37,897 bases of DNA, taken from the NCBI GenBank assembly GCA_964444825.1, contig CAYUIS010000038.1:1-37897 (forward strand). The letters are read 5' to 3'. Shown here in pieces: positions 6,585-14,880 of the stretch. Source of the stretch: CAYUIS01 sp964444825 (GTDB lineage Bacteria > Chloroflexota > Anaerolineae > B4-G1). The translations under genes and the position numbers were made by a program. Under the pieces are notes generated by a model, which saw nothing but the letters and a program-made list of their open reading frames with translations, ran no database searches and was not told where the DNA came from. Numbering within the stretch: the stretch's first letter is position 1; the number at the start of each line of letters is the position of its first letter.

Positions 6585-7094
6585 CTACGGCCTATCCAGC
6601 GGCTTAAAGTGCGCGATGTCGGTGATCGCGCCAGTGCGCTCTGCGGCAGGTTTCCACACCGCTTGCACCCGCATCCCGATCTCGACCGCATCCGGCTCGA
6701 CGTCGCCCAACATATGCATAATGCCCATCCCCGGCGAGGCGCCATCTATCTCGATGACGGCCGGGATGAGGGGTTCCTCCAGGCGGGCCATGTCCCAGGT
6801 GACGTAGCATAGCGAGTAGGTGATGACGGTCCCGGTGTCCTGGAGATCGACCCAGTAGTCGGTGGCACAGAAACAATGCTCGCAGAACATGCGGGGCGGG
6901 ATCATCACGCGGGCACATTGAGGGCAGAAACGGCCCACCAGCTTGCCAGCTTTTAGCCCCTTGAGATAGCCGCCGATGGCTACGCCGGCGTCCCAGGCAT
7001 AACGGGCGTTGGGGTCCCAGGTCTCGAACAGGGCGAGGCCTTGTTCGAAATCCCTGCTGCGCAGGTATACGCTGTCATAGACGAACTCTTTCAT
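6585..7094 (-). CDS. DUF35 zinc-ribbon/OB-fold protein (thiolase partner 2)
   Basis: The 169-residue paralogue of the downstream gene has the same layout: N-terminal helices, a zinc ribbon with Cys57, Cys60, Cys71 and Cys74 (CPQC and CEHC), and an OB domain beginning WVDLQDTGTVITYSL. It ends ITDIAHFKPLDRP, matching the LDIAYFRP end of its neighbour. The start ATG 7094 follows GGAGG. The two DUF35 copies are clearly divergent, which suggests one for each thiolase-fold protein rather than a recent duplication. The expected role is acyl-CoA binding and scaffolding of the thiolase-like subunit in the cytosol. Confidence 0.88.
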   Translation of the reverse strand: MKEFVYDSVYLRSRDFEQGLALFETWDPNARYAWDAGVAIGGYLKGLKAGKLVGRFCPQCARVMIPPRMFCEHCFCATDYWVDLQDTGTVITYSLCYVTWDMARLEEPLIPAVIEIDGASPGMGIMHMLGDVEPDAVEIGMRVQAVWKPAAERTGAITDIAHFKPLDRP

Positions 7095-7108
7095 TTTCGG
7101 GCCTCCTC

Positions 7109-8287
7109 CTAGATTCCCATCACGATGACGGTGCCGACCTGCATCAGGTCGCCCCAGGCCTGGGCCAGGCCGCGCTTGGGGTTGCCGGGTACCTGGCGGG
7201 CGCCGGCCTCTCCCCGTAATTGCCAGAATATCTCGGCCACTTTCATCAGGCCAGCGGCGGCGATGGGGTTCCCCACACCCAACAGTCCGCCGGAGGGACA
7301 GACGGGCAGGTCGCCATCCCGCTGGGTGACCCCATCGGCGGCGGCCTGCGGTGCCTTGCCCTTGTCGAACAGCATCAGCCCCTCCAGGTGGTGCAACTCC
7401 TTGTAATCGAAGGGATCGTAGGGCTCGGCGATGTGGATCTGTTTGCGGGGCTCGGTGATACCGGCCATCTCGTACGCCATGCGTGCCGCTTCCTCAACGT
7501 AGGTGGGGTAGGATAGGTCACGGTTGGTCCAGTAGGCGGTATCCAGGCTCCAGCCAACCCCCTCGATCCAGACCGGTTTGTCGGTCACGCGGCGGGCGAC
7601 GTGGCTGGCCGACAAAACGAGGGCGACGGCGCCATCGGTGACGGGGCTGACGTCCAGCCGCTGTACCGGCCAGGCCAACACCTCGGAGTTGAGCACATCA
7701 TCGACGGTGATGTCCGGGTCGCCCAGCAGCGCCGCCGGGTGGTCGGCTGCGTTGCGCTTGTTCTTGACCGAGACGGTAGCGATGTCCCGCTTGTCAAGCC
7801 CGTAGCGGGTCATGTAGGCGTTCATCTCAAGCGCAAAGATCCACAACAGGTTGGGCTTGAGCGGGCGTTCGGTGGTGTGGTCGAAAATGGTGAGAAAGGC
7901 CCCCTGGGGGTGGGGCTGACAGGAGGACATTTTCTCCTCGCAGACGACGAGGACGGTGTCAAAGAGCCCGCTGGCGACGTGGTACCAACCTTGGATGGGG
8001 GCAAAGACGCCCGTACCACCGCCTACATAGCCGCGCATCACCGGCTTGCCCCAGGCCCCGCAGCCATCGGACAGGTATTCGCCTTTCATATGGACGCCGT
8101 CAAAGGCGTCGGGCGCCGTGCCGATGACGACGGCGTCGACGTCGGCCAGCGTCATGTCACAGGACTCCAGGGCCAGGTGGGCGGCCTCCCAGGCGAGTTC
8201 TTTTGCAGTCTCCTGAGCGCGGCGAACAAACTTGGTCATTCCCGCGCCGACGACAGCAACGCGATTTCCATTCGTTGATCTTGACAT
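7109..8287 (-). CDS. Thiolase-fold (SCP-x/Ltp2-like) protein lacking the catalytic Cys and His
   Basis: The 392-residue protein has the duplicated thiolase fold of the SCP-x/lipid-transfer group: VAVVGAGMTKFVRR at the start, DVDAVVIGTAPD, SPVTDGAVALVLSA and a C-terminal PSGGLLGVGNP. The nucleophile position, normally CAS or CSG, reads GGGTGVF (about 89-95) with no cysteine. The GHP catalytic motif reads GNP (Asn340), and the C-terminal Cys motif is absent. The HEAFA region is replaced by AEPYDPFDYKEL, with Tyr290. Conventional thiolysis is therefore very unlikely. The absence recalls Ltp2, a steroid side-chain aldolase that works with DUF35 partners. Start ATG 8287 follows AAAGGAG; the DUF35 gene begins 14 bases downstream. 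Confidence 0.85.
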   Translation of the reverse strand: MSRSTNGNRVAVVGAGMTKFVRRAQETAKELAWEAAHLALESCDMTLADVDAVVIGTAPDAFDGVHMKGEYLSDGCGAWGKPVMRGYVGGGTGVFAPIQGWYHVASGLFDTVLVVCEEKMSSCQPHPQGAFLTIFDHTTERPLKPNLLWIFALEMNAYMTRYGLDKRDIATVSVKNKRNAADHPAALLGDPDITVDDVLNSEVLAWPVQRLDVSPVTDGAVALVLSASHVARRVTDKPVWIEGVGWSLDTAYWTNRDLSYPTYVEEAARMAYEMAGITEPRKQIHIAEPYDPFDYKELHHLEGLMLFDKGKAPQAAADGVTQRDGDLPVCPSGGLLGVGNPIAAAGLMKVAEIFWQLRGEAGARQVPGNPKRGLAQAWGDLMQVGTVIVMGI

Positions 8288-8307
8288 GTTTCGTCTCCTT
8301 TCGCCTC

Positions 8308-9459
8308 CTAGTTGCTAAGGACGACGGCCGCGCCGCTGGTGGTGGGCACGCCCCGCCAGCCGAAGGCCAGTCCAACCTCGGCGTCCTCGATCTGCCGCTG
8401 CCCGGCCTCTCCTCTCAGTTGAAGGACGACCTCCAGCACTCGGGCCAGGCCGGTGGCGTCGAGCAGGTGGCCTTGACCCAGCGCACCGCCGGAGGGGTTG
8501 ACGGGAAACTCGCCAGAGATCTCGGTGCCGCCGGCAGCCGTCCATTCGCCGGCAGCTCCGGGCGGACACAGCCCCAGTGCCTCCAGATGTTGGAGTTCCT
8601 TGTAGGCGAAGGTGTCGTCCACCTCGGCAAAGTCAATCTGTTGCCGGGGACTCTTGATGCCGGCCGTACGGTAGGCCATTTGCGCGGCGTCCCTGGCGTA
8701 GCGGGCCAGGCCCCAAGAACGGCTTTCCAGCCAGAAGGTGTCATTGGCCCATCCGACGCCGCGGACCCAGATAGGTGTGTCGGTGAGGGCGCGGGCGGTC
8801 GCACCAGAGGCCAACACAAAGACGATGGCTCCGTCGCTGTGACCGGCGCATTCGAGGCGGGTGAGCGGTTCAGCCACCGGTTCGGATGCCAATACATCCT
8901 CAGCGGAGATCGCTGCGCCATACCCGGCCAGGGGGTTGAGCAATGCGTTGTTCCTGTTCTTGGCTGCGACGTGCGCGCAATCGCGGTGAGGGGTTCCAGT
9001 CTCCACCAGGTAGCGCATCATCTCCATTCCTGCTACGTAGTAGGGATGGGCTGCCAGAGGCCGGTTAAAGACGGGATCGAAGGCGAAAGCCAGGATGTAG
9101 GGCAGGGTGAGGATGTTGGAGGCCTTGCTGTGTCCCTCGACGACGACGACGTCGAACTGGCCGGTGAGGATCTGCATAACGGCCGCCGCCAGGCCGTGGA
9201 TACCCTCGCCGGAGATGGTCTGAACAGGTCGGTGCAGCGCGCCAAGCTGGTCGGGCACGTACTCGTCGAATATGCTGGTGCCCTCGTTATAATCCTCTGC
9301 GACGGTGACGAAACTGTCCACGTCCCTGCGGGGGTCAATCCCGGCCTCTTCGTATGCCCGGACGGCGGCCTCATACATCAGTTCCTTGTAGGAGAGGTCG
9401 GGGGTAATGGTGCGGAAGCCGCTCCAGCCTACCCCCACGATGGCAACTTCGTTGATCAT
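8308..9459 (-). CDS. Thiolase-fold (SCP-x/Ltp2-like) protein lacking the catalytic Cys, paralogue 2
   Basis: The 383-residue thiolase-fold protein begins MINEVAIVGVGWSGF behind AAAGGAGG and leads the four-gene operon. At the nucleophile position it reads ISGEGIHGLAAAV (82-94), with Gly where Cys is expected. It keeps a His in GQGHLLDATG (His331) but loses the Pro of GHP. The HEAFA region reads AEVDDTFAYKEL and the last Cys motif is gone. It is a distant paralogue of the next gene (20-base gap); the two may form a heteromer or two separate complexes with the two DUF35 proteins. Residues fit a C-C bond lyase/ligase such as a retro-aldolase acting on acyl-CoA, but the substrate is unknown. Confidence 0.85.
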   Translation of the reverse strand: MINEVAIVGVGWSGFRTITPDLSYKELMYEAAVRAYEEAGIDPRRDVDSFVTVAEDYNEGTSIFDEYVPDQLGALHRPVQTISGEGIHGLAAAVMQILTGQFDVVVVEGHSKASNILTLPYILAFAFDPVFNRPLAAHPYYVAGMEMMRYLVETGTPHRDCAHVAAKNRNNALLNPLAGYGAAISAEDVLASEPVAEPLTRLECAGHSDGAIVFVLASGATARALTDTPIWVRGVGWANDTFWLESRSWGLARYARDAAQMAYRTAGIKSPRQQIDFAEVDDTFAYKELQHLEALGLCPPGAAGEWTAAGGTEISGEFPVNPSGGALGQGHLLDATGLARVLEVVLQLRGEAGQRQIEDAEVGLAFGWRGVPTTSGAAVVLSN

Positions 9460-9500
9460 ACTGTGTGCCTCCTTTGAATAGAGCGTACGACGTGTTACTT

Positions 9501-10478
9501 TCAGGACATTGGTCGTTCTATCTGGGTGAACTCGTGACTACTTATCACCTCCTTAACGCTGGTCTCGGATAACAGCGCTCGGTTGAAGAACGTCACTACA
9601 CGCTGCTCCCATTCATCCGGTGCAGCGTGGATGTAGCCTCCGTGGCCGCAGTTGGGCACGATCCACAGATCTTTGGGCTGGTGTGCGGTCTCGTATTGCT
9701 CCCAGGCGTGGCCCGGCCGGGCCTCGTGTTCTCCATAGATGAGGAGCACGGACCGGGGGGCGATATGCTGGATGACGCCGATGGGGCTGATTGACCGCGT
9801 GCTCACGCCAGTCGTCCGGCGAAAGAACAGGGGATTCGTGAGATACATCAGGCGCTTCAACCGGGGGATGTCCCTGTCCTGGTCGGTGATGTCGGCGGTG
9901 AGATCGTAGAAACCACCCTCCGCGACGGTGGCTTCGATTCGATCGTCCTGGGCGGCTCCAAGGATGGCTACCACGCCACCCAGGGAGTAGCCCAACACAC
10001 CCACGTGGGCCACGTCTGGTTGATCCAGTACCCAGGTCACTGCTTTGGCAAGGTCGAGTGCCTCGTGGTGACCCATCGTGGTCAAGCCATCAGGATGGGG
10101 GCAGGAGCGCATCTCTGTCATCAATAGGCCGTAGCCGTGACGTGCCAGAATCCCTGCCTCCAGCAACATCCCATCCCGTGCACCGCCCCATCCAGGCAGT
10201 AGAATCACCACAGCGCCGTTCTGGGGTGAAGTGTACCAAGCCTGGAGCGGCAGGCCATCGTGGCTGGTGTAGGTGGTGGCTCGCGCTCCCCCAATGCCAA
10301 CGTCGGCAGGGTGGCCTCCCATCTCTCCACAACCAGGGTGGGTAAGGGCGTGCGTGTAGAGGGCACTGGCCAGCAACGAATACCCGACGAGTCCCCCTGC
10401 CACGCCAACGACAAGGGCCACGAACGTCAGCCTGGCCAGACGCAACCAGTACCCCTGGTCTCTCCGGGCCGATCTCAT
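9501..10478 (-). CDS. Membrane-anchored alpha/beta hydrolase
   Basis: The 325-residue protein has one N-terminal membrane helix (about 15-42) and then an alpha/beta-hydrolase domain. The oxyanion strand is VVILLPGWGG (90-99), the nucleophile elbow is GYSLGG with Ser165, the acid strand is VLLIYGEHEARPG, and the catalytic His lies in NCGHGGYIHA. These features place it with the DUF1749/peptidase-S9-like serine hydrolases (esterase, thioesterase or peptidase). The catalytic domain probably faces outward. It is 41 bases upstream of the thiolase-like operon on the same strand, so it could hydrolyse an ester or thioester linked to that pathway, but this is only positional. No clear promoter is seen in the 143 bases before it. 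Confidence 0.85.
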   Translation of the reverse strand: MRSARRDQGYWLRLARLTFVALVVGVAGGLVGYSLLASALYTHALTHPGCGEMGGHPADVGIGGARATTYTSHDGLPLQAWYTSPQNGAVVILLPGWGGARDGMLLEAGILARHGYGLLMTEMRSCPHPDGLTTMGHHEALDLAKAVTWVLDQPDVAHVGVLGYSLGGVVAILGAAQDDRIEATVAEGGFYDLTADITDQDRDIPRLKRLMYLTNPLFFRRTTGVSTRSISPIGVIQHIAPRSVLLIYGEHEARPGHAWEQYETAHQPKDLWIVPNCGHGGYIHAAPDEWEQRVVTFFNRALLSETSVKEVISSHEFTQIERPMS

Positions 10479-10621
10479 CTTAATAGGAATCTATCCGTAA
10501 ACTCGCTCAAACCTTCATCTCGGGGGTCTGTTTCGCCCCTGAGGGTGGGGGGCCGGAGCGATTTTGGATAGGTGCTAGGTATGCCCTGTGCTCTCCCTAT
10601 GGGCCAGCGACAGTGAACGGG

Positions 10622-11128
10622 TCAGCGGTCGAAGTAGATGGACTTGCCTGTAGCGGAGAGGGGGATACCCATCACAAAATCGGCGTCGGTCAGGCCCATC
10701 TCTCGGGCCACGACCCCCACGCGATACATGATCCGGTTGTCCACGTTTAGCAGCGCGGCTGTTTTGACCGCAGACCCGATGGCGATGCCCAAGTCCAACA
10801 GGCGCAGGGCACAGTTCGGTCCCTGGAACTCTCCCGTGACGGTGTTGGGCTGGATGCAGGTTTCGCTTCCGCAGGCCGCGCAGTTCAGGCCCAGTGTCTG
10901 AGCATCCTTCAGGCCGATCAGTATCACCGCTTCTGAGGCGAGGACATTCTCCCCATCGCGGTCAAAGTTGGCCCTGCCAGTGCGATCTCCATAGTTGATC
11001 ATCGCGCGGCCCAGGCGGTCCAGATCTTTGCCTTCGACGATCTCCACTGTCACAAAGTCATGCCCTGCTGCCTTGGGGGCGGTCCGGGCGGAAATGGCCA
11101 TCAGTTCGGCGACGGTGCGCAGGCTCAT
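10622..11128 (-). CDS. DUF2148 ferredoxin-like domain protein
   Basis: The 168-residue protein has the DUF2148 pattern: an N-terminal helix with SARTAPKA, then a VILIGLKDA strand, the cysteine cluster NCAACGSETC (Cys83, Cys86, Cys91), a fourth Cys106 in GPNCALRL, and the conserved DLGIAIGSAVKTAA helix. Four cysteines in this spacing suggest an iron-sulfur or metal site. The family is widespread in anaerobes and archaea without a defined reaction. The ATG follows GAAGGAG. It is 38 bases downstream of the cyclic-2,3-DPG-synthetase-like gene and probably co-transcribed with it. Confidence 0.85.
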   Translation of the reverse strand: MSLRTVAELMAISARTAPKAAGHDFVTVEIVEGKDLDRLGRAMINYGDRTGRANFDRDGENVLASEAVILIGLKDAQTLGLNCAACGSETCIQPNTVTGEFQGPNCALRLLDLGIAIGSAVKTAALLNVDNRIMYRVGVVAREMGLTDADFVMGIPLSATGKSIYFDR

Positions 11129-11166
11129 TTTCCCCTCTCCTTCGAATCGTGATATGTCTGGACGGT

Positions 11167-12486
11167 CTACTTGCCCAATCGGGCGACGAGGACCTCTTCG
11201 AGTCCCGGTCGGCCAATGATCTGAAGCTCGTAGCGCACCCGGTCCATTGGGTGGCGGACGTTGAGGAATCTACACAGATCAATGGGTGTGGCTGCCAATA
11301 CCAGGTCGCATTCTACCGCATTGATCGTCTCCTCCAGGTCCCGGATCTGTTCCTCCCCGTATCCCATAGCCGGGAGGAGCAGGCCCATGTGGGGGAACTT
11401 TTCAAAGGTAGCAGCGATGGATCCGACCGCCTGAGGGCGAGGGTCGACCAGTTCTTTGGCCCCAAAGCGGTGCGCTGCCATCACGCCCGCCCCATAGGCC
11501 ATCCCGCCGTGGGTCAAGGTAGGACCGTCCTCGATCACCAGCACCCGCTGTCCTCGAATCGCATCCGGGTCGCTGACAAAGATGGGGGAGGCGGCTTCTA
11601 TGACAACAGCCTGAGGATTGACCTTGAATACGTTCTCCCTCAACTTGGCGACATCAGCGCCGTTGGCGGTGTCTACCTTGTTAATGATCACGACATCGGC
11701 GGCGCGGAGGTTGGCCTCGCCAGGGTGGTAAGTCAGCTCATGTCCGGCCCGGAGGGGATCTGCGACGACGACATACAGATCGGAGCGGAAGAAGGACAGA
11801 TCGTTATTCCCACCATCCCACACGACGATGTCCGCTTCCTCTTCGGCCTGGCGCAGGATGCGCTCATAGTCCACGCCCGCGTACACGACTATACCCTGGT
11901 CGATGTGTGGCTCGTATTCCTCTCGCTCCTCGATCGTACAGTGGTTGCGGTCCAGGTCGTCATAGGTGGCAAAGCGCTGTACGGCCTGGGCCGCCAGGTC
12001 GCCGTAGGGCATCGGGTGACGGACAACCACGACCGTGTGGCCCAGGCGCTGGAGCAGATCGGAGACGTAGCGAGTGGTCTGGCTCTTGCCGGAGCCGGTT
12101 CGTACGGCACAGATGCTCACCACCGGCTTGCTGCTTTCGAGCATCGTCTCTCTGGTCCCCATCAGCCGGAAATCGGCCCCCGCGGCCAATACCTGGGATG
12201 CCTTATGCATGACGTATTCGTGGGGGACGTCGGAGTAGGCAAAGATGACCTGGTCTATCCGTTCGTGGCGGATCAGCTCGGTCAGGTCCTGCTCAGGATA
12301 GATGGGGATGCCCTCAGGGTACATCTCGCCAGCCAACGCGGGTGGGTACTGGCGTCCCTCGATGTTGGGGATCTGCGTGGCCGTAAAGGCAATCACCTGG
12401 TAGTGCGGGTTGTCTCGGAAGTATGTGTTAAAGTTGTGAAAGTCCCGTCCCGCAGCCCCCATGATGATCACGCGTTGCTGGCTCAT
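11167..12486 (-). CDS. Cyclic 2,3-diphosphoglycerate synthetase-like P-loop NTPase
   Basis: The 439-residue protein resembles archaeal cyclic 2,3-diphosphoglycerate synthetase, which closes 2,3-DPG into its cyclic anhydride using ATP. It has an N-terminal Rossmann-like segment (RVIIMGAAGRDFHNF), a P-loop AVRTGSGKSQTTR (about 127-139), a central VVWDGGNNDL (222-230), and a guanine-specificity-like NKVD (269-272). Cyclic DPG is a thermoprotectant in hyperthermophilic methanogens, but bacterial members may act on another substrate. The NKVD motif suggests GTP use. It overlaps the upstream small membrane protein by four bases (ATGA) and precedes DUF2148. Confidence 0.8.
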   Translation of the reverse strand: MSQQRVIIMGAAGRDFHNFNTYFRDNPHYQVIAFTATQIPNIEGRQYPPALAGEMYPEGIPIYPEQDLTELIRHERIDQVIFAYSDVPHEYVMHKASQVLAAGADFRLMGTRETMLESSKPVVSICAVRTGSGKSQTTRYVSDLLQRLGHTVVVVRHPMPYGDLAAQAVQRFATYDDLDRNHCTIEEREEYEPHIDQGIVVYAGVDYERILRQAEEEADIVVWDGGNNDLSFFRSDLYVVVADPLRAGHELTYHPGEANLRAADVVIINKVDTANGADVAKLRENVFKVNPQAVVIEAASPIFVSDPDAIRGQRVLVIEDGPTLTHGGMAYGAGVMAAHRFGAKELVDPRPQAVGSIAATFEKFPHMGLLLPAMGYGEEQIRDLEETINAVECDLVLAATPIDLCRFLNVRHPMDRVRYELQIIGRPGLEEVLVARLGK

Positions 12487-12788
12487 GCGATATAGTCCTC
12501 CTCAATGCTGCCCTCAATGATCTCCTCGGCCACCGCGTCCCCTTTGCGGCGGACCAGGAAGAGCCAACATAGGAGGGGGACCACCAGGACCAGGATGCTC
12601 AGGCAGCATGGGGCGATGCCAGAGGCAGCTGGAATATCGCCCGTCTGTATATCAGGACCAAACTCGGAGCTCCACTCTCCCAGCCCGGCAAGGATCGCTA
12701 TGCCTCCACTGCACAGTGGCAGTGTGCAGCACAGAAGCGTGACGGCTGCTACCACGATGGTGATGATTGTACCTGTTTGCTTTGTCAT
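12483..12788 (-). CDS. Small two-span membrane protein
   Basis: The 101-residue protein has two hydrophobic helices (about 8-38 and 58-80) flanking a short polar loop, then a basic RRKGD and an acidic tail. Cysteines cluster in or near both helices (TLLCCTLPLC and PCCLS). I recognise no family. The ATG follows AAAGGAG, and the stop overlaps the next start by four bases, so it is translationally coupled to the cyclic-DPG-synthetase-like gene. Spacing from tatC is 63 bases. Confidence 0.7.
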   Translation of the reverse strand: MTKQTGTIITIVVAAVTLLCCTLPLCSGGIAILAGLGEWSSEFGPDIQTGDIPAASGIAPCCLSILVLVVPLLCWLFLVRRKGDAVAEEIIEGSIEEDYIA

Positions 12789-12851
12789 CTAATCTGCTCC
12801 TTTCATATTTGCTTTTCTTCATCCTGGGGAAGCTTACGGTCCACACACTCC

Positions 12852-13583
12852 TTAGCTGGTCGATTGGCGGCGTGGCTGCGCCAATCGGGCCAGCAGGATA
12901 CCGAACTCGTACAACAGCATAAACGGCACCATCACCAACAGCATGTTGACCGGATCGGTGGTCGGGGTGATGATGGCGGCGCCGGCGGCCGCGCCGACGA
13001 TGACGAGGCGTCGAGCCTTGGCAAATCCCTCGGGCGTGACGACACCTAGCTTGGCTAAAAAGTACATCACGAGTGGCGTCTCAAAGACGAGGCCTGCCCA
13101 GATCAGCATATTGCTGACGAAAGAGATGTACTGGTCAATCGAGTATCGCTGCTCGACGATTCCTGATAGAAAACCCTGGAGGAAAGGCAAGGCAGCAGGA
13201 AGTAGAACTCTGGCTGCAAAGACCACCCCGGTGGCGAAACTCAGGGCAGCAACGGGAGCGCCAATGACGACGTACCGTTTTTCGCCGGACTCTAGGCCGG
13301 GGGACACGAACAGGAACAACTGGTACACGATCACCGGCATGGCGATCACTATGCCGATCACGATGGCGACTTTGAAAAAGACGGTCGGAGCTTCGACGGG
13401 TGAGATGGCAATGGGCACGCTCTCCCCCAGGGGCGCGACCAGCGTCTCCAGGGCCGGGTAGCTGAGAAAGGTGCCAATGACGACACCCACAAGAAGGGCG
13501 ATGATGACTCGGATGAGACGATGGCGCAGTTCCTCGATATGCTGGAGGATGCTCATCTCCGCCCGTTCGGCTTCGCGGTTCAT
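12852..13583 (-). CDS. tatC: Sec-independent protein translocase TatC
   Basis: The 243-residue protein has the six membrane helices of TatC, the core receptor for twin-arginine signal peptides. Landmarks are the cytoplasmic N-terminus ILQHIEELRHRL, FLFVSPGLESGEKRY at the end of the second helix, the conserved Glu in LVFETPLVMYF, and TPTTDPVNMLLV before the last helices. The ATG at 13583 overlaps the tatA stop by one base and sits behind AGGAGG. With tatA directly upstream, this makes a minimal TatAC exporter for folded, often cofactor-bearing, proteins. Confidence 0.95.
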   Translation of the reverse strand: MNREAERAEMSILQHIEELRHRLIRVIIALLVGVVIGTFLSYPALETLVAPLGESVPIAISPVEAPTVFFKVAIVIGIVIAMPVIVYQLFLFVSPGLESGEKRYVVIGAPVAALSFATGVVFAARVLLPAALPFLQGFLSGIVEQRYSIDQYISFVSNMLIWAGLVFETPLVMYFLAKLGVVTPEGFAKARRLVIVGAAAGAAIITPTTDPVNMLLVMVPFMLLYEFGILLARLAQPRRQSTS

Positions 13584-14068
13584 CAAACCTCCTGAGAGAG
13601 ACTGTGCTCAGTCGAGTCTTCCTGGCTTGATTCTTTGGCCAAGTCCTGTGTGATCGCGTCCATGGTCTGGCGCGTCTCTTGCGCGGTGGCTTCAAGCTCG
13701 GTCTGGATCTGCCCGATGGGTTCTGACTCACCTGAGACGATGTTCTCGATGGCCTCGCGCGTCTCGCGCCCCGTAGCCTGAAGCTCATCCCTGAGACTGA
13801 TAAAGGGTTCTGTCAGACTATGGAGGATGCCGCCAGCTGTTTCTTTTGCCTCGTCTTTACCTTCAGCCTCTTTCTTTCCCTCGGCTTTTGATTGGGTCAA
13901 AACCTCAGCCTGGAGGGTGGAGGTGAATTCAGTCGAGAGGCGACGAAGCTGGCTGGTCATCTGACCAATTGCGCGGGCGATCTCCACCATACGCTTGGGA
14001 CCAACCAACAGAATGGCGATGATCATGATCACCGTCAATTCCCACGGACCGACATTCAAAAAGTTCAC
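13583..14068 (-). CDS. tatA: Twin-arginine translocase subunit TatA/TatB
   Basis: The 161-residue protein starts with a short membrane helix (WELTVIMIIAILLVG), the hinge GPKRM, and an amphipathic helix (VEIARAIGQMTSQLRRL), the standard TatA/B build. The C-terminal tail is long (about 110 residues), charged and predicted helical, with Glu/Gln/Lys repeats, so it is closer in size to TatB than to a short TatA. The GTG start overlaps the nusB stop (GTGA) and follows AGAGG. As the only such subunit seen here, it may serve both functions. Confidence 0.9.
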   Translation of the reverse strand: MNFLNVGPWELTVIMIIAILLVGPKRMVEIARAIGQMTSQLRRLSTEFTSTLQAEVLTQSKAEGKKEAEGKDEAKETAGGILHSLTEPFISLRDELQATGRETREAIENIVSGESEPIGQIQTELEATAQETRQTMDAITQDLAKESSQEDSTEHSLSQEV

Positions 14069-14511
14069 TGATCTTTCCTCTGAGAGTTCACGACGGCCTG
14101 CGCGATTGAGTCTTGATGCTCCACCAATGTGCCCAGAACGCCATTTACGAAACGAGGGGCACTATCGGAACCAAATGTCTTGGCTAGCTCAACGGCCTCA
14201 TTGATGGCTACCTTGACCGGCGTGTGACCGTCCACCGCGAACTCGAAAATGGCGATGCGCAGGATGTTGCGATCGATATAGGCCATTTGCTCCAGTGGCC
14301 ACTCAGGTGCATGACGATGGATAAAAACATCGAGTACGCTTTGATGATCGAGCACGCCGCGCACCAGACCGCGGCTGAAAGACTGGACATTCTGTGGCAG
14401 TTCGGCGTCGGCGAATCGTTGATCCAGCACGGTGGCGGGAGCATGTGATGTGCAATCGATCTCGTACAAGGCCTGTAGGGCGATGACACGGGCCTGGTGT
14501 CGGGCACTCAC
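14065..14511 (-). CDS. nusB: Transcription antitermination factor NusB
   Basis: The 148-residue all-helical protein matches NusB. It has RHQARVIALQALYEID at the N-terminus, FSRGLVRGVLDHQ, the core DRNILRIAIFEF, and the highly conserved VAINEAVELAKTFGSDSAPRFVNGVLG. NusB with NusE (S10) binds boxA RNA and supports rRNA antitermination. It follows asp23 by 28 bases, the same asp23-nusB pairing as in Firmicutes, and is coupled to tatA by a four-base overlap. The start is GTG. Confidence 0.93.
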   Translation of the reverse strand: MSARHQARVIALQALYEIDCTSHAPATVLDQRFADAELPQNVQSFSRGLVRGVLDHQSVLDVFIHRHAPEWPLEQMAYIDRNILRIAIFEFAVDGHTPVKVAINEAVELAKTFGSDSAPRFVNGVLGTLVEHQDSIAQAVVNSQRKDQ

Positions 14512-14539
14512 AACCGCGTCGTCTCCAGTCGAGGAGGGG

Positions 14540-14878
14540 TCACTCCTCCTCCGATGAGAGAGCTACGTCCTCGATGTGCACGTCCACAGACTCCACTTCC
14601 ATACCGATCATGTCCTGGATCGCGCGGACGACCTCGGTCTGGATCTGGCGGCCCACGCTGAGCATGTTGACGCGAGGTTCGGTCACGACGTACAGCCTGA
14701 CGCGCACACGATCTCCTACGACCTCAATGTGCACGCCATCTTGGCGTAAGAGACGTCGCATACCTGGTGGCGAGATCAGCCGAGCCACACCCGGCACTGC
14801 CAGGGTAGTGAGACGGGCGGTTGTTTCTAGGACTTCTGGTGCGATCGTAATCCGACCGATCTTGGGTTGCGTTTCCAT
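14540..14878 (-). CDS. Asp23/Gls24 family envelope stress protein
   Basis: The 112-residue protein is a compact Asp23 domain: GRITIAPEVLETTARLTTLA, VPGVARL, then VHIEVVGDRVRVRLYVVTE, and the terminal helix-strand EVVRAIQDMIGMEVESVDVHIEDV. Family members bind the membrane-anchored AmaP and are linked to envelope stress; YqhY, the paralogue next to nusB in Bacillus, is linked to acetyl-CoA carboxylase control. Its ribosome-binding site (GAGG, 6 bases before ATG) is part of a palindromic repeat (14881-14920). A second copy lies at 24044-24400 and an AmaP-like anchor at 33527. Confidence 0.88.
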   Translation of the reverse strand: METQPKIGRITIAPEVLETTARLTTLAVPGVARLISPPGMRRLLRQDGVHIEVVGDRVRVRLYVVTEPRVNMLSVGRQIQTEVVRAIQDMIGMEVESVDVHIEDVALSSEEE

Positions 14879-14880
14879 CC

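Noticed and set aside
8203..9477. Long plus-strand frames opposite the thiolase-like genes (also 7601-8278 and 11149-12495)
   Set aside because: They mirror the wobble positions of the true minus-strand genes, have no ribosome-binding sites and no recognisable domains.
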